64,000 bases of DNA from Bacteroidia bacterium (GCA_030425285.1 JAUIAY010000007.1:85836-149835), one strand, 5' to 3'. Counted from the first letter of the stretch, positions 45,811 to 53,541 are shown. Made by a program: numbers and translations. The notes: a model not told the origin generated them from the letters alone.

Positions 45811-45818
45811 CAAATATA
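45811..45818 (-). promoter_or_regulatory. Candidate -7 promoter box of dapF (TATATTTG)
   Basis: TATATTTG on the minus strand with 7 bases to the dapF ATG, giving a very short leader. It lies in the divergent gap to the DegP-like gene. Confidence 0.45.
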
Positions 45819-45949
45819 TGAATATTATCACGTATTGAGCCTTGTTAAATAGGCGTTAATTCGGACGTTAAAAAAAGTTAAATAACAAAATATGTTTCAA
45901 TAAAAAATTAATTTTAATCGTTATTCATTTAATTAAAACAATTTAGAAC

Positions 45950-47362
45950 ATGAAAAAGATCGCAACTTTAGTATTTGTTTCGGTATTAGGTGGATTAATT
46001 AGTTTATCTGCCTACAAATTATTTGTGGAAAATAACACTGAAAGCACTATCTCACATAGTGACCAACAACCTAATTTTATTCCAACCAATTATACGCATA
46101 CCAATTTAACCAATGCTGATGCGCTACCCAGTTTTGTTGATGCAGCCGATAGGTCTATTCATGCTGTGGTACACGTTAAAAACACAGCCATTGTTTCTAG
46201 TCCAACTACTTTAGAAGATTTCTTTTATGGTAGACGGTCTCAACGTTCGCAAGTAGGGACAGGAAGTGGTGTCATTATAGATAAAAATGGCTATATCATC
46301 ACCAATAATCATGTGATTGATGGTGCCAGAGAGATTTCGATAACCACCAACGATAATAAAATTTATCAAGCCACTTTGGTAGGTACAGACCCAAAAACGG
46401 ATATTGCCCTTCTGAAAATTGAAACCGATGAAGATTTACCGTACATCGTATTTGGTGATTCAGATCAAGCTAAAATTGGCGAGTGGGTTCTTGCCGTTGG
46501 TAACCCGTTTAATTTAACCTCAACTGTTACTGCAGGAATCATCAGTGCCAAATCGCGTGATCTTTCTGGTCAAAATTACCAATCGTTCATTCAAACCGAT
46601 GCTGCTGTTAATCCAGGAAATTCAGGTGGTGCTTTGGTAAACTCAAATGGTGAATTGGTAGGTATAAATACAGCCATTTCATCGCAAACTGGCTCCTATA
46701 TTGGTTATTCGTTTGCAGTACCCAGTAATATTGCCAGAAAAGTAGTTGAAGACATTATGGAGTTTGGTGATGTGCAAAATGGTATTTTAGGTGTAAACGG
46801 TTGGAGTCTAAATGGTGAAACTTCCGAAAAATTGGAAGTTAATTATACCGAAGGCTTCTATGTGGGATCTGTTGATGAAAAATCGGGAGCAAAAAATGCT
46901 GGAATTGAAAAAGGCGATATCATTACCCAAATAGACAATGTTAAGATTTCGAAGTTTGCCGATTTAACTGGCTACCTCAACACCAAAAGACCAGGCGATG
47001 TTGTTCAGGTGTCATTCATCAGAAATGGTGATACCAAAATACTACCTGTAAAACTTTCCAATAGCGAAATTATGACCTTGGAGTTTATGGATATTCAGGT
47101 GAAAAACATGTCACAAGAAATCAAAGACGAATATAATATTGACTATGGTGTAATGGTGACTAAAAATGATAACTATTGGTTATACCAAAAAATCGGTTTA
47201 AATAGAGGATATATTATTACCGACATCAATGACGTAAAAATCAATAGCGTGGAAGACATTTCCAAATTAAAAAATAAATATGGTGGTGATTTTGGTGAAA
47301 AGATTGAAAAATTAAGCATCATTAACCGTCGAGGACAAAAACAGAGTTTTATTTTCAGATAA
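45950..47362 (+). CDS. DegP/HtrA-type serine protease with PDZ domains
   Basis: A 470-residue protease and chaperone of the HtrA family, envelope-located: one hydrophobic N-terminal segment (about 5-22) either anchors it or is cleaved. The catalytic triad is H121 (TNNHVID), D151 (KTDIALLKI) and S225 (NPGNSGGALV). Two PDZ domains follow (about 270-365 and 380-470); the first has the GFYVGSVDEKSGAKNAGIEKGD motif. It should remove misfolded envelope proteins. Divergent from dapF; a terminator follows at 47384. Confidence 0.92.
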   Translation: MKKIATLVFVSVLGGLISLSAYKLFVENNTESTISHSDQQPNFIPTNYTHTNLTNADALPSFVDAADRSIHAVVHVKNTAIVSSPTTLEDFFYGRRSQRSQVGTGSGVIIDKNGYIITNNHVIDGAREISITTNDNKIYQATLVGTDPKTDIALLKIETDEDLPYIVFGDSDQAKIGEWVLAVGNPFNLTSTVTAGIISAKSRDLSGQNYQSFIQTDAAVNPGNSGGALVNSNGELVGINTAISSQTGSYIGYSFAVPSNIARKVVEDIMEFGDVQNGILGVNGWSLNGETSEKLEVNYTEGFYVGSVDEKSGAKNAGIEKGDIITQIDNVKISKFADLTGYLNTKRPGDVVQVSFIRNGDTKILPVKLSNSEIMTLEFMDIQVKNMSQEIKDEYNIDYGVMVTKNDNYWLYQKIGLNRGYIITDINDVKINSVEDISKLKNKYGGDFGEKIEKLSIINRRGQKQSFIFR

Positions 47363-47383
47363 AAATCCAGGAACTTAAACCTC

Positions 47384-47428
47384 AAAATCCCTTTAACAAC
47401 TTTTAACGTTTAAGGGATTTTTTATTTT
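47384..47428 (+). terminator. Terminator of the DegP-like gene
   Basis: A stem of AAAATCCCTT and AAGGGATTTT (10 bp) with a loop of about 18 bases is followed by more T residues. It lies 22 bases after the stop at 47362. Confidence 0.8.
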
Positions 47429-47461
47429 AAAAAATTGTAAACGAAAACGTTTGAAATGTGT

Positions 47462-47469
47462 TACTTTTG
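47462..47469 (+). promoter_or_regulatory. Candidate -7 promoter box of gap (TACTTTTG)
   Basis: TACTTTTG matches TAnnTTTG, 36 bases before the gap ATG and after the previous terminator. The nearest upstream TTG (47435) is 24 bases away, longer than usual. Confidence 0.55.
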
Positions 47470-47505
47470 CAAAAAATTTAAAACAACACACTAAAATTTT
47501 AAACA

Positions 47506-48954
47506 ATGAGTTTTAACGAAACTTATGAAAGCGAATTAGCATTTCAAGCAGACCGTAGACGCGCTACTGTTGAGTTCATCAAGATTGTAAGTGATTTATG
47601 GTATGACAAGTCTATTGAGTTGGTACTTTTTAGAAATCAGTTAATTGATAGAAATGTCAGTGAAATTTTAAACTTACACGAATACGCCTGTGAGTTTGTT
47701 CAAAAACCGATTTCTATTTTCGATTCTGTAGAAATTGCCCAAGCCATCAAAACATTGGATTTACCACCAGCAAAATTGGACATTGGTAAATTGACTTACG
47801 AGTATCATTTAGAGGAGAAAAAATTCAGCAATGCATTGGCTTTTGTTGCCGATAAATTGCAGGATGCCAAAACCGAAAAAGCTATTCAACCAAAAGATGT
47901 TGTGTTGTATGGATTTGGTAGAATTGGTCGTTTGGTTGCCAGAGAGCTTATGACCAAAACCGGAAAAGGAAGCCAATTGCGTTTACGTGCTATTGTAACC
48001 AGAGGTGACATTAACGAAACTGTTTTGGAAAAACGTGCGTCTTTGTTACGTAACGATTCTGTTCACGGTGATTTTTCAGGAACTGTTGTTGCTGATATTG
48101 AAAATAATGCCTTGATTATTAATGGCACAACGGTTAATATTATTTCAGCAAATGCACCTGAAGATATCGATTATACAACTTACGGTATCAACAATGCCTT
48201 GGTAATTGACAATACGGGTGCTTTTAGAGATAAAGAAGCTTTATCAAGACATTTAAAATCTAAAGGTGCTGACAAAGTTTTATTGACAGCTCCAGGAAAA
48301 GGTATTCCAAATATCGTTCATGGTGTGAACCAAAAAGACCACAACCCAGATACTGTTGATATTTTCTCGGCAGCTTCTTGTACAACAAATGCCATTACTC
48401 CGGTTTTAAAAGCTGTTGAGGATTCATTTGGTGTAAAAAGTGGTCATTTAGAAACCATTCATGCTTATACCAACGATCAAAATTTAGTTGATAATTTCCA
48501 CAAAAAATACCGTCGTGGTCGTGCTGCTGCCTTAAATATGGTTATTACCGAAACAGGTGCTGGAAGCGCTGTTGCTAAAGCTTTACCAGAACTAGAAGGT
48601 AAATTAACTTCAAATGCCATTCGTGTTCCGGTTCCCAACGGATCATTGGCAATTTTGAATTTGGAATTGGAAAAGTCAACTTCAGTTGATGGTATCAATA
48701 CCATTCTTAAAAAATATGCTTTAGAAGGTGATTTGGTAGAGCAAATTAAATACGAATTAAGTGACGAGTTGGTGTCTAGCGATATTGTTGGAAGCTCTGC
48801 TCCTGCTATTTACGATAGTAAAGCAACCATTGTTCGTGAAGATGGTAAAAATGCCATTTTATATATTTGGTATGATAATGAGTATGGTTATAGCCATCAG
48901 GTGATTAGACTGGCAAAATATATCGCTAAAGTAAGACGCTATACATATTATTAG
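47506..48954 (+). CDS. gap: Glyceraldehyde-3-phosphate dehydrogenase, long form
   Basis: A 482-residue GAPDH that oxidises glyceraldehyde 3-phosphate to 1,3-bisphosphoglycerate with NAD(P)+. The NAD-binding fold starts at about residue 131 (VVLYGFGRIGRLV, GFGRIG at 136-141). The catalytic cysteine is C292 (AASCTTNAI), paired with H319 (ETIHAYTND). The last 165 residues are the usual catalytic domain. The unusual part is a 130-residue helical N-terminal extension that I cannot assign; ordinary GAPDH is about 335 residues. It has its own promoter and terminator. Glycolytic versus anabolic role cannot be decided. Confidence 0.92.
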   Translation: MSFNETYESELAFQADRRRATVEFIKIVSDLWYDKSIELVLFRNQLIDRNVSEILNLHEYACEFVQKPISIFDSVEIAQAIKTLDLPPAKLDIGKLTYEYHLEEKKFSNALAFVADKLQDAKTEKAIQPKDVVLYGFGRIGRLVARELMTKTGKGSQLRLRAIVTRGDINETVLEKRASLLRNDSVHGDFSGTVVADIENNALIINGTTVNIISANAPEDIDYTTYGINNALVIDNTGAFRDKEALSRHLKSKGADKVLLTAPGKGIPNIVHGVNQKDHNPDTVDIFSAASCTTNAITPVLKAVEDSFGVKSGHLETIHAYTNDQNLVDNFHKKYRRGRAAALNMVITETGAGSAVAKALPELEGKLTSNAIRVPVPNGSLAILNLELEKSTSVDGINTILKKYALEGDLVEQIKYELSDELVSSDIVGSSAPAIYDSKATIVREDGKNAILYIWYDNEYGYSHQVIRLAKYIAKVRRYTYY

Positions 48955-48973
48955 TAGTCACTAAAAAACCATT

Positions 48974-49010
48974 AAAAAAATCTTGCTTAAAATTAAGCAA
49001 GATTTTTTTT
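48974..49010 (+). terminator. Terminator of gap
   Basis: A near-perfect stem of about 14-16 bp (AAAAAATCTTGCTTAA against TTAAGCAAGATTTTTT) with a tiny A-rich loop and a long U-tract, 20 bases after the gap stop. Confidence 0.95.
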
Positions 49011-49066
49011 TATTTTTCACGCAACCTTTTCCTACTTTTTGCATCTACTAATAAAAATAACCAACT

Positions 49067-49597
49067 ATGAAACAAAAACTCTTCAAACTATTTATTTTTT
49101 CCATTGCCTTGATCCTTATGGGTTGCTTTGGTTTTAATGGAAACGATGATGACGATGGTCCAAATACTATCGATTTACCACAATCTGCTTATAGTCCAGT
49201 CTTCATGGACAGAGAAGAATTTGAAACCACAACTGAACTTTTACCACCACAAACCATTGTAAATTCAGGTAAAATCTATGTTAAAGATGCATTCTTGTTC
49301 ATCAATGAAGTGCGCGAAGGTTTTCACATTATCAATAATGCCAATCCTGAAAATCCTCAAAATATTGCGTTCCTAAAAGTAATTGGCTCTTCAGATATCA
49401 GCATCAAAAACAATAGCCTTTATGTTGACAATGCGATAGATTTAATTGCCTTGCGCATCAATGACACCTATGATAGTGTTGAAATCACCAAACGCATTAC
49501 CGATATTTTCCCAAATCCTATGGCTTATTCCCCTGATGGATTTTATGAAACAAGTTCAAGTGACCAAATAATAGTTGGTTGGGAGTTAAACGAATAA
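49067..49597 (+). CDS. LVIVD-repeat-type lipoprotein
   Basis: A 176-residue lipoprotein; the lipobox LMGC puts the acylated Cys at about residue 20. An acidic run follows (GNDDDDG at residues 24-30), like lipoprotein surface-export signals in some Flavobacteriaceae. The rest resembles LVIVD repeats, beta-propeller-like units: GKIYVKDAFLFINEVREGFHII and DISIKNNSLYVDNAIDLIAL. Its short length is low for such proteins but there is no sign of a frameshift: it closes with IIVGWELNE, a usual ending for this family. A second, longer relative follows 10 bases downstream. Confidence 0.6.
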   Translation: MKQKLFKLFIFSIALILMGCFGFNGNDDDDGPNTIDLPQSAYSPVFMDREEFETTTELLPPQTIVNSGKIYVKDAFLFINEVREGFHIINNANPENPQNIAFLKVIGSSDISIKNNSLYVDNAIDLIALRINDTYDSVEITKRITDIFPNPMAYSPDGFYETSSSDQIIVGWELNE

Positions 49598-49607
49598 GAC
49601 AGATAAC

Positions 49608-50351
49608 ATGAAAAAATATATATTTATTATCATATCGTTACTATTCATAGGATGCGATTCAGATTCCAATAGTATCGACAATAGTTTTGCATCCAGTTCT
49701 GAAACGGGGCAAGGCGGCTCATTGGCACGATTCACCATTCTAAACGATTATTTGTACACCGTTGACAATCGTTATTTGAATGTCTTTAATATTTCAAATC
49801 CGGAGCAACCCGTACAGGTGAATACCGTAGAAATTGGTTTTAATATTGAAACCCTTTTTAATTATAAACAATACCTGTATATGGGATCTAGAAACGGCAT
49901 GTATATTTATGGAATACAAAATCCGGAAATGCCCGAATATCTTTCCGATGTACAACATTTTACAGCTTGTGACCCTGTAATTGCCAACGATCAATTTGCC
50001 TTTGTGACTTTAAAAGGCGGCAATCAATGTGGAACAAACCTGAATAGATTGGAAATTTACAACGTTACCGATATTGTAAATCCAGTACTGGTTTCCGAAA
50101 GAAACCTAACAGGTCCAATAGGGTTGGGACTATTCAATGATTATTTATTTGTATGCGATGATGAAGTGAAAATTTTTGATATTTCAGACCCTGAAAATTC
50201 TGTTTTAATTACTGCCATAAACAGACAGGCCTTTGATGTGATTATTCAAAATGATTTACTTATTTTAATTGGTGCCAATGGTCTGTATCAGTATCGTTTG
50301 GATGAAAACAATATTGAAAATATTCAGGAATTAAGCGCGCTTAACATCTAA
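49608..50351 (+). CDS. LVIVD-repeat-type lipoprotein
   Basis: A 247-residue lipoprotein with lipobox LLFIGC (Cys 16), followed by an S/D-rich segment (DSDSNSIDN). It has several LVIVD-like blocks: NDYLYTVDNRYLNVFNISNPEQPVQ, YLYMGSRNGMYIYGIQNPEMP, RLEIYNVTDIVNPVLVSE and LFVCDDEVKIFDISDPEN. These repeats form beta-propeller-like folds and are likely to be on the cell surface or in the periplasm. No enzymatic residues are visible. It is a close partner of the preceding gene, and the two are probably a duplicated pair. Confidence 0.7.
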   Translation: MKKYIFIIISLLFIGCDSDSNSIDNSFASSSETGQGGSLARFTILNDYLYTVDNRYLNVFNISNPEQPVQVNTVEIGFNIETLFNYKQYLYMGSRNGMYIYGIQNPEMPEYLSDVQHFTACDPVIANDQFAFVTLKGGNQCGTNLNRLEIYNVTDIVNPVLVSERNLTGPIGLGLFNDYLFVCDDEVKIFDISDPENSVLITAINRQAFDVIIQNDLLILIGANGLYQYRLDENNIENIQELSALNI

Positions 50352-50374
50352 ACAAGCATAACGTCCGTATATAA

Positions 50375-50514
50375 AAAGAGGTCGTCTAAAAAGTGTAAAA
50401 ATCTGTCATTGTGAATTTATTTCAAAATCCATTAACTGACTGATTTTCGAGCCGCATTAAGAATCTGAACCAAGTTCAGATTGACAAAAATGTGACTTTT
50501 TAGACTACCTCTTT
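50375..50514. repeat. MITE-like palindromic element
   Basis: Two 20-base arms at 50375-50394 (AAAGAGGTCGTCTAAAAAGT) and 50495-50514 match as an inverted repeat in 19 of 20 positions. Inside them, a second inverted pair (near 50404-50430 and 50461-50485) has GTCATTGTGAATTTATTTC-like sequence. There is no reading frame. The structure is that of a miniature inverted-repeat element or a dispersed palindromic repeat; no clear target-site duplication was seen. Confidence 0.7.
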
Positions 50515-50582
50515 ATCATATCTGTTTTTAACTAAACATAATTTCTTATTTTCGTAACACAACAAAACTTAACAAAAACCAA

Positions 50583-51212
50583 ATGAAGACGTTAAACATT
50601 CTAACTATTGCCCTTTTTATGCTATGTGGTTTCCACACACTACAAGCCCAAACTGAAACCAATGACGAAGAAGAGGGGTTATCTTTAAATAATAGTACTA
50701 TTGATGATCAATTTGAATATGTACTAAAAAAATCAGGTGATTTTAGAGGTTTAGATGGTAAAATGTATGAATCTGTTAAAAGAAGTAATTTGTTAACCCT
50801 TAAAGCTCACACTAAAGATACATTAGAAACAATTCGTAAGAATCTGGCCGATACCCAAACCATTGTGAACACCCAAGCCGAGGAAATAACAAACTTAAAA
50901 ACTAACCTTTCCAACACCCAAGAAACCCTAGATGCCACCAACAAAGAAAAAAACAATATAACACTGTTTGGAATGCCAATGAGCAAATCCAGTTACAACG
51001 TGCTCATGTGGTCAGTGATTGGTGGATTGCTGGCACTACTGCTATTGTTTATTTATAAGTTTAGAAACAGTAATGCTGTAACCAAGGAAGCTAAAAAGAA
51101 TCTGGCTGAAATTGAAGAAGAATTTGACGAGCACAGACGTACCGCTTTAGAACGCGAACAAAAAGTAAGACGCCAATTACAGGATGAAATAAACAAACAA
51201 AAAGGTAGTTAA
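50583..51212 (+). CDS. Coiled-coil membrane protein of unknown function
   Basis: A 209-residue protein. A signal peptide (to about LQAQ, residue 23) is followed by a soluble coiled-coil region (TLETIRKNLADTQTIVNTQ..., about residues 80-120), one transmembrane helix (about 137-160, VLMWSVIGGLLALLLLFIYKF) and a charged C-terminal coil (EIEEEFDEHRRTALEREQKV). The order suggests a periplasmic coiled coil and a cytoplasmic coil. No catalytic motif is visible. trmD follows after 424 bases that include a terminator and a structured repeat, so the two are not obviously co-transcribed. Confidence 0.6.
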   Translation: MKTLNILTIALFMLCGFHTLQAQTETNDEEEGLSLNNSTIDDQFEYVLKKSGDFRGLDGKMYESVKRSNLLTLKAHTKDTLETIRKNLADTQTIVNTQAEEITNLKTNLSNTQETLDATNKEKNNITLFGMPMSKSSYNVLMWSVIGGLLALLLLFIYKFRNSNAVTKEAKKNLAEIEEEFDEHRRTALEREQKVRRQLQDEINKQKGS

Positions 51213-51235
51213 TCCATAACTCCCAAAAACACACT

Positions 51236-51270
51236 AAAATCTGTAAGCTATTGTTTACAGATTTTTTTTT
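51236..51270 (+). terminator. Terminator of the coiled-coil gene
   Basis: An 11-bp stem (AAAATCTGTAA / TTACAGATTTT) with an 8-base loop is followed by five more T. It lies 24 bases after the stop at 51212. Confidence 0.88.
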
Positions 51271-51308
51271 GACATACTTCATTGACTTTTTCAAAAATTT
51301 CAACGAAC

Positions 51309-51570
51309 TTCGTTAACTCCTGATATAAATCATTAAAACGATATCATATCAATAATTGGGAACAATGCCTACGGCACGCATCCACCGCACTACGTGCTTT
51401 TGTGTCTGCTTAATGTTCCCAACGGTCACGCAGTACGACTGCATATTCGCCATGTGCCTTCGGCACAGATACCCAACAACGGATATAGCGAATATACGTC
51501 TAATGGCTACCATTACTTATGACGGCAAGCCGTCAACGTAACTCGCCATATCCGCGTGACCGTTAACGAA
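51309..51570. repeat. Nested palindromic element of unknown type
   Basis: The ends are a 9-base inverted repeat (TTCGTTAAC at 51309-51317, GTTAACGAA at 51562-51570). An inner 11-base pair is AACGGTCACGC (51421-51431) with GCGTGACCGTT (51554-51564). Inside are further pairs: ATATTCGC (51443) with GCGAATAT (51488), and CGGATAT (51480) with ATATCCG (51548). There are also at least six hairpins with 2-3 base loops, e.g. TGCCtacGGCA (51366), GCACtacGTGC (51387), GCAGTacgACTGC (51430), TGTGCCttcGGCACA (51453), TAATGGctaCCATTA (51501), GACGGCaaGCCGTC (51521). G+C is about half (89 of 180 bases at 51361-51540), well above the flanks. No convincing reading frame. Confidence 0.7.
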
Positions 51571-51611
51571 ACTCCAAAAACAAAACCTCCCGTTCCAAAA
51601 AACATTTCAAG

Positions 51612-51619
51612 TATATTTG
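51612..51619 (+). promoter_or_regulatory. Candidate -7 promoter box of trmD (TATATTTG)
   Basis: TATATTTG matches TAnnTTTG, 17 bases before the trmD ATG and outside the palindromic element. No TTG at standard spacing upstream. Confidence 0.5.
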
Positions 51620-51636
51620 CAGTCTAAAGCAAGACT

Positions 51637-52314
51637 ATGCGTATTGATATCATTACCGTTTTACCCGAGTTATTAAGCAGTCCGTTTGAGGCATCTATTT
51701 TAAAACGTGCTATTGAGGCGAACTTGGTAGAGGTGCATTTACATAATCTTCGGGATTATACAACGGATAATTATAAATCGGTTGACGATTACCAGTTTGG
51801 TGGTGGTGCAGGTATGGTTATGATGATTGAGCCTATAGACAAATGCATATCGGGTTTAAAAGCAGAACGCAATTATGACGAAATCATCTATATGACACCA
51901 GATGGTGAAACCCTGAATCAAGGTATTGCCAATCAAATTTCGCTTAAAGAAAATATTATTATTCTGTGTGGTCATTACAAAGGTGTAGATCAACGTGTAC
52001 GTGACCATTTTATAACTCGTGAAATCTCCATTGGTGATTATGTGTTATCTGGTGGCGAGTTGGGAGCTGCTGTGTTGTGTGATGCTGTTATTAGATTGAT
52101 ACCAGGTGTGCTAGGCAATGAGACCTCTGCCCTAACCGATTCGTTTCAAGACAATCTATTGGCTCCACCTATTTATACCAGACCACGAAGCTATAATGGC
52201 TGGGACGTACCCGAAGTCTTATTTAGCGGTAACTTCCCAGAAATTGAAAAGTGGCGTGAAGACCAAGCCTACGAACGTACCAAAAGTAGACGTCCCGATT
52301 TGCTGGATGAGTAA
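51637..52314 (+). CDS. trmD: tRNA (guanine-N1)-methyltransferase
   Basis: TrmD methylates G37 of tRNAs that read CNN codons, preventing frameshifting. The 225-residue SPOUT enzyme starts [12 protein letters not shown] and has the SAM-binding trefoil-knot blocks [27 protein letters not shown] and [15 protein letters not shown], plus the conserved [16 protein letters not shown] end. Length is typical of the family. It lies 182 bases upstream of rplS; in many bacteria these two genes are in one operon, here rplS has its own promoter and leader. Confidence 0.96.
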   Translation: MRIDIITVLPELLSSPFEASILKRAIEANLVEVHLHNLRDYTTDNYKSVDDYQFGGGAGMVMMIEPIDKCISGLKAERNYDEIIYMTPDGETLNQGIANQISLKENIIILCGHYKGVDQRVRDHFITREISIGDYVLSGGELGAAVLCDAVIRLIPGVLGNETSALTDSFQDNLLAPPIYTRPRSYNGWDVPEVLFSGNFPEIEKWREDQAYERTKSRRPDLLDE

Positions 52315-52393
52315 TTATTAGTTAGACAGACAGTGAGACTCTCGAACTGGTCGAAATCACCAAAAATAGCATATCAAAAAAAGTAATTATTAA

Positions 52394-52423
52394 TTGTCCA
52401 TTACTAATTATTAATTATCTTTG
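52394..52423 (+). promoter_or_regulatory. Promoter of rplS, both elements present
   Basis: A TTG at 52394-52396 and TATCTTTG at 52416-52423 are separated by exactly 19 bases, the Bacteroidota consensus spacing (TTG-N19-TAnnTTTG). This is the best promoter match in the window and lies 73 bases before the rplS start. Confidence 0.8.
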
Positions 52424-52496
52424 CACCCAATTTCGGGTTAACCTCTGGCGAGAATCGTGAATGTTGTTTCGAATCAATACTAATAAATTTAAAGAT
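52424..52496 (+). promoter_or_regulatory. rplS 5' leader, possible autoregulatory site
   Basis: About 65-70 bases of leader between the promoter and the rplS ATG. A small hairpin (ACCC at 52425-52428 with GGGT at 52435-52438) competes with a GGTTAACC dyad just after it. Ribosomal protein genes are often controlled by binding of their product to such a leader; no protein site can be identified here. Confidence 0.4.
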
Positions 52497-52850
52497 ATGG
52501 AATCTTTAGTAAAATTTGTACAAGACGAGTTTGTAACAAGAAAAGACTTCCCAGAGTTTAGCGCTGGTGATACTATTACGGTTTATTACGAGATTAAGGA
52601 AGGTAATAAAACCCGTACACAGTTTTTTAGAGGAACTGTTATTCAAAGAAGAGGAACAGGAACATCTGAAACCTTTACTATTAGAAAAATGTCTGGTACT
52701 ATAGGCGTTGAGCGTATATTCCCAGTAAACATGCCAGCTTTGCAAAAAGTTGAAGTGAACAAGCGTGGTAGCGTTCGTAGAGCACGTATTTATTACTTCA
52801 GAGGCTTAACTGGTAAGAAAGCAAGAATTAAAGAAAGCATGAAACGTTAA
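52497..52850 (+). CDS. rplS: 50S ribosomal protein L19
   Basis: L19 binds 23S rRNA at the subunit interface. The 117-residue protein matches the family: MESLVKFVQDEF, FSAGDTITVYYEIKEG, FRGTVIQRRGTGTSETFTIRK, GVERIFPVNMP and the RRARIYYFRGL basic end. I start at the ATG at 52497; an earlier in-frame ATG at 52461 would add 12 residues that are not conserved and lies within the leader. A G+C-rich terminator follows 20 bases after the stop. Confidence 0.96.
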   Translation: MESLVKFVQDEFVTRKDFPEFSAGDTITVYYEIKEGNKTRTQFFRGTVIQRRGTGTSETFTIRKMSGTIGVERIFPVNMPALQKVEVNKRGSVRRARIYYFRGLTGKKARIKESMKR

Positions 52851-52870
52851 TAATTAGTTGATAACGTTGG

Positions 52871-52899
52871 AAAGCCCTGTTTTTACAGGGCTTTTTTTA
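52871..52899 (+). terminator. Terminator of rplS
   Basis: A perfect 10-bp stem (AAAGCCCTGT / ACAGGGCTTT) with loop tttt or similar, then a run of T. It ends the rplS transcript and separates it from the following gene-free region. Confidence 0.95.
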
Positions 52900-52959
52900 T
52901 TAACAAAAGTTAATAACTCTGGTTTATAATTGGTTGATATCTAATACCTTAAAAAATTT

Positions 52960-53506
52960 GGATTTTTAAAATGTCGTCCTATATTAGCAAAACGATTGAG
53001 GGACAACTTCGGTTGGTGTTAGTTTGAAAATAACTGCTTAACTCTATTAATCGTATAAAATAACGTTCTTTATAATAGTTGTTTTTTGAGGTTTTGAAAC
53101 GGTATGTGTAAGCATATTTAGTTTAGAAATCATGAAGCTTTAAAAGTGTTGGATACTTCGGTAGGCAGTAACTGGAAAGTGGAAAGCCGTGACAGGTAGT
53201 AGAATCGAAAGTGATAACTGTGTAATAATGGCAATGTATTGGATGGTGTAAGTCATGCAAATGAAATATAGTAGACAATAGATCAAGAAAAGCAATTAAA
53301 CAGAAACATTTTTAGCAACAGGTCAATACATTTTGAAAGTTGTAACATTAAAAATGTTTTTTTGAAACCAAGTAACTTGAATTGAAAAGTGGGAAAGCAA
53401 TTTCACACGAGAAAGCAGCAATGTTTTCTAGGTCACGCCAAAGGTTTCGAAGAAAGCCATGTCAACAGCGGATTAAGTTCTAAAGTGATATGGCTTTTGT
53501 TTTTTA
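52960..53506 (+). ncRNA. Candidate noncoding RNA in the rplS-pentapeptide gap
   Basis: From 52900 to 53541 there is no gene, yet the region has two hairpins capped by UUCG tetraloops (CAACttcgGTTG near 53004-53015 and TACttcgGTA near 53154-53163) and ends in a strong terminator (53453-53506). The plus-strand sequence is purine-rich (GGAAAGTGGAAAGC, GAAAAGTGGGAAAGC). I found no match to the conserved blocks of RNase P RNA, tmRNA, SRP RNA or group II introns. The 5' end is unknown and no exact -7 box was found, so the start given is approximate. Confidence 0.5.
53453..53506 (+). terminator. Terminator ending the orphan transcription unit
   Basis: A 12-bp stem formed by AAAGCCATGTCA (53453-53464) and TGATATGGCTTT (53486-53497), with one G-U pair and a 21-base loop, is followed by TGTTTTTT. 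No coding sequence precedes it back to the rplS terminator. It lies 36 bases before the pentapeptide gene. Confidence 0.82.
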
Positions 53507-53541
53507 TTTAGGTTCTGTATATTCACCTTTTATTAAAACCT

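Noticed and set aside
49067..49597. The short LVIVD lipoprotein as a truncated pseudogene
   Set aside because: It closes with a usual family ending (IIVGWEL) and has an intact signal and lipobox. There is no matching remnant in the gap after it.
51309..51570. The palindromic element as an integron attC site
   Set aside because: There is no integrase or cassette, and the ends do not carry the RYYYAAC / GTTRRRY core pair in the right places. The many internal hairpins also do not match the single attC hairpin with extrahelical bases.
52960..53506. The gene-free region as RNase P RNA, tmRNA or SRP RNA
   Set aside because: The conserved blocks (GAGGAAAGTCC of RNase P, the GGGGCTGAT start and tag frame of tmRNA, the GGAAGCAG-type SRP loop) are absent. 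An ACAGAAA at 53300 alone is not enough.
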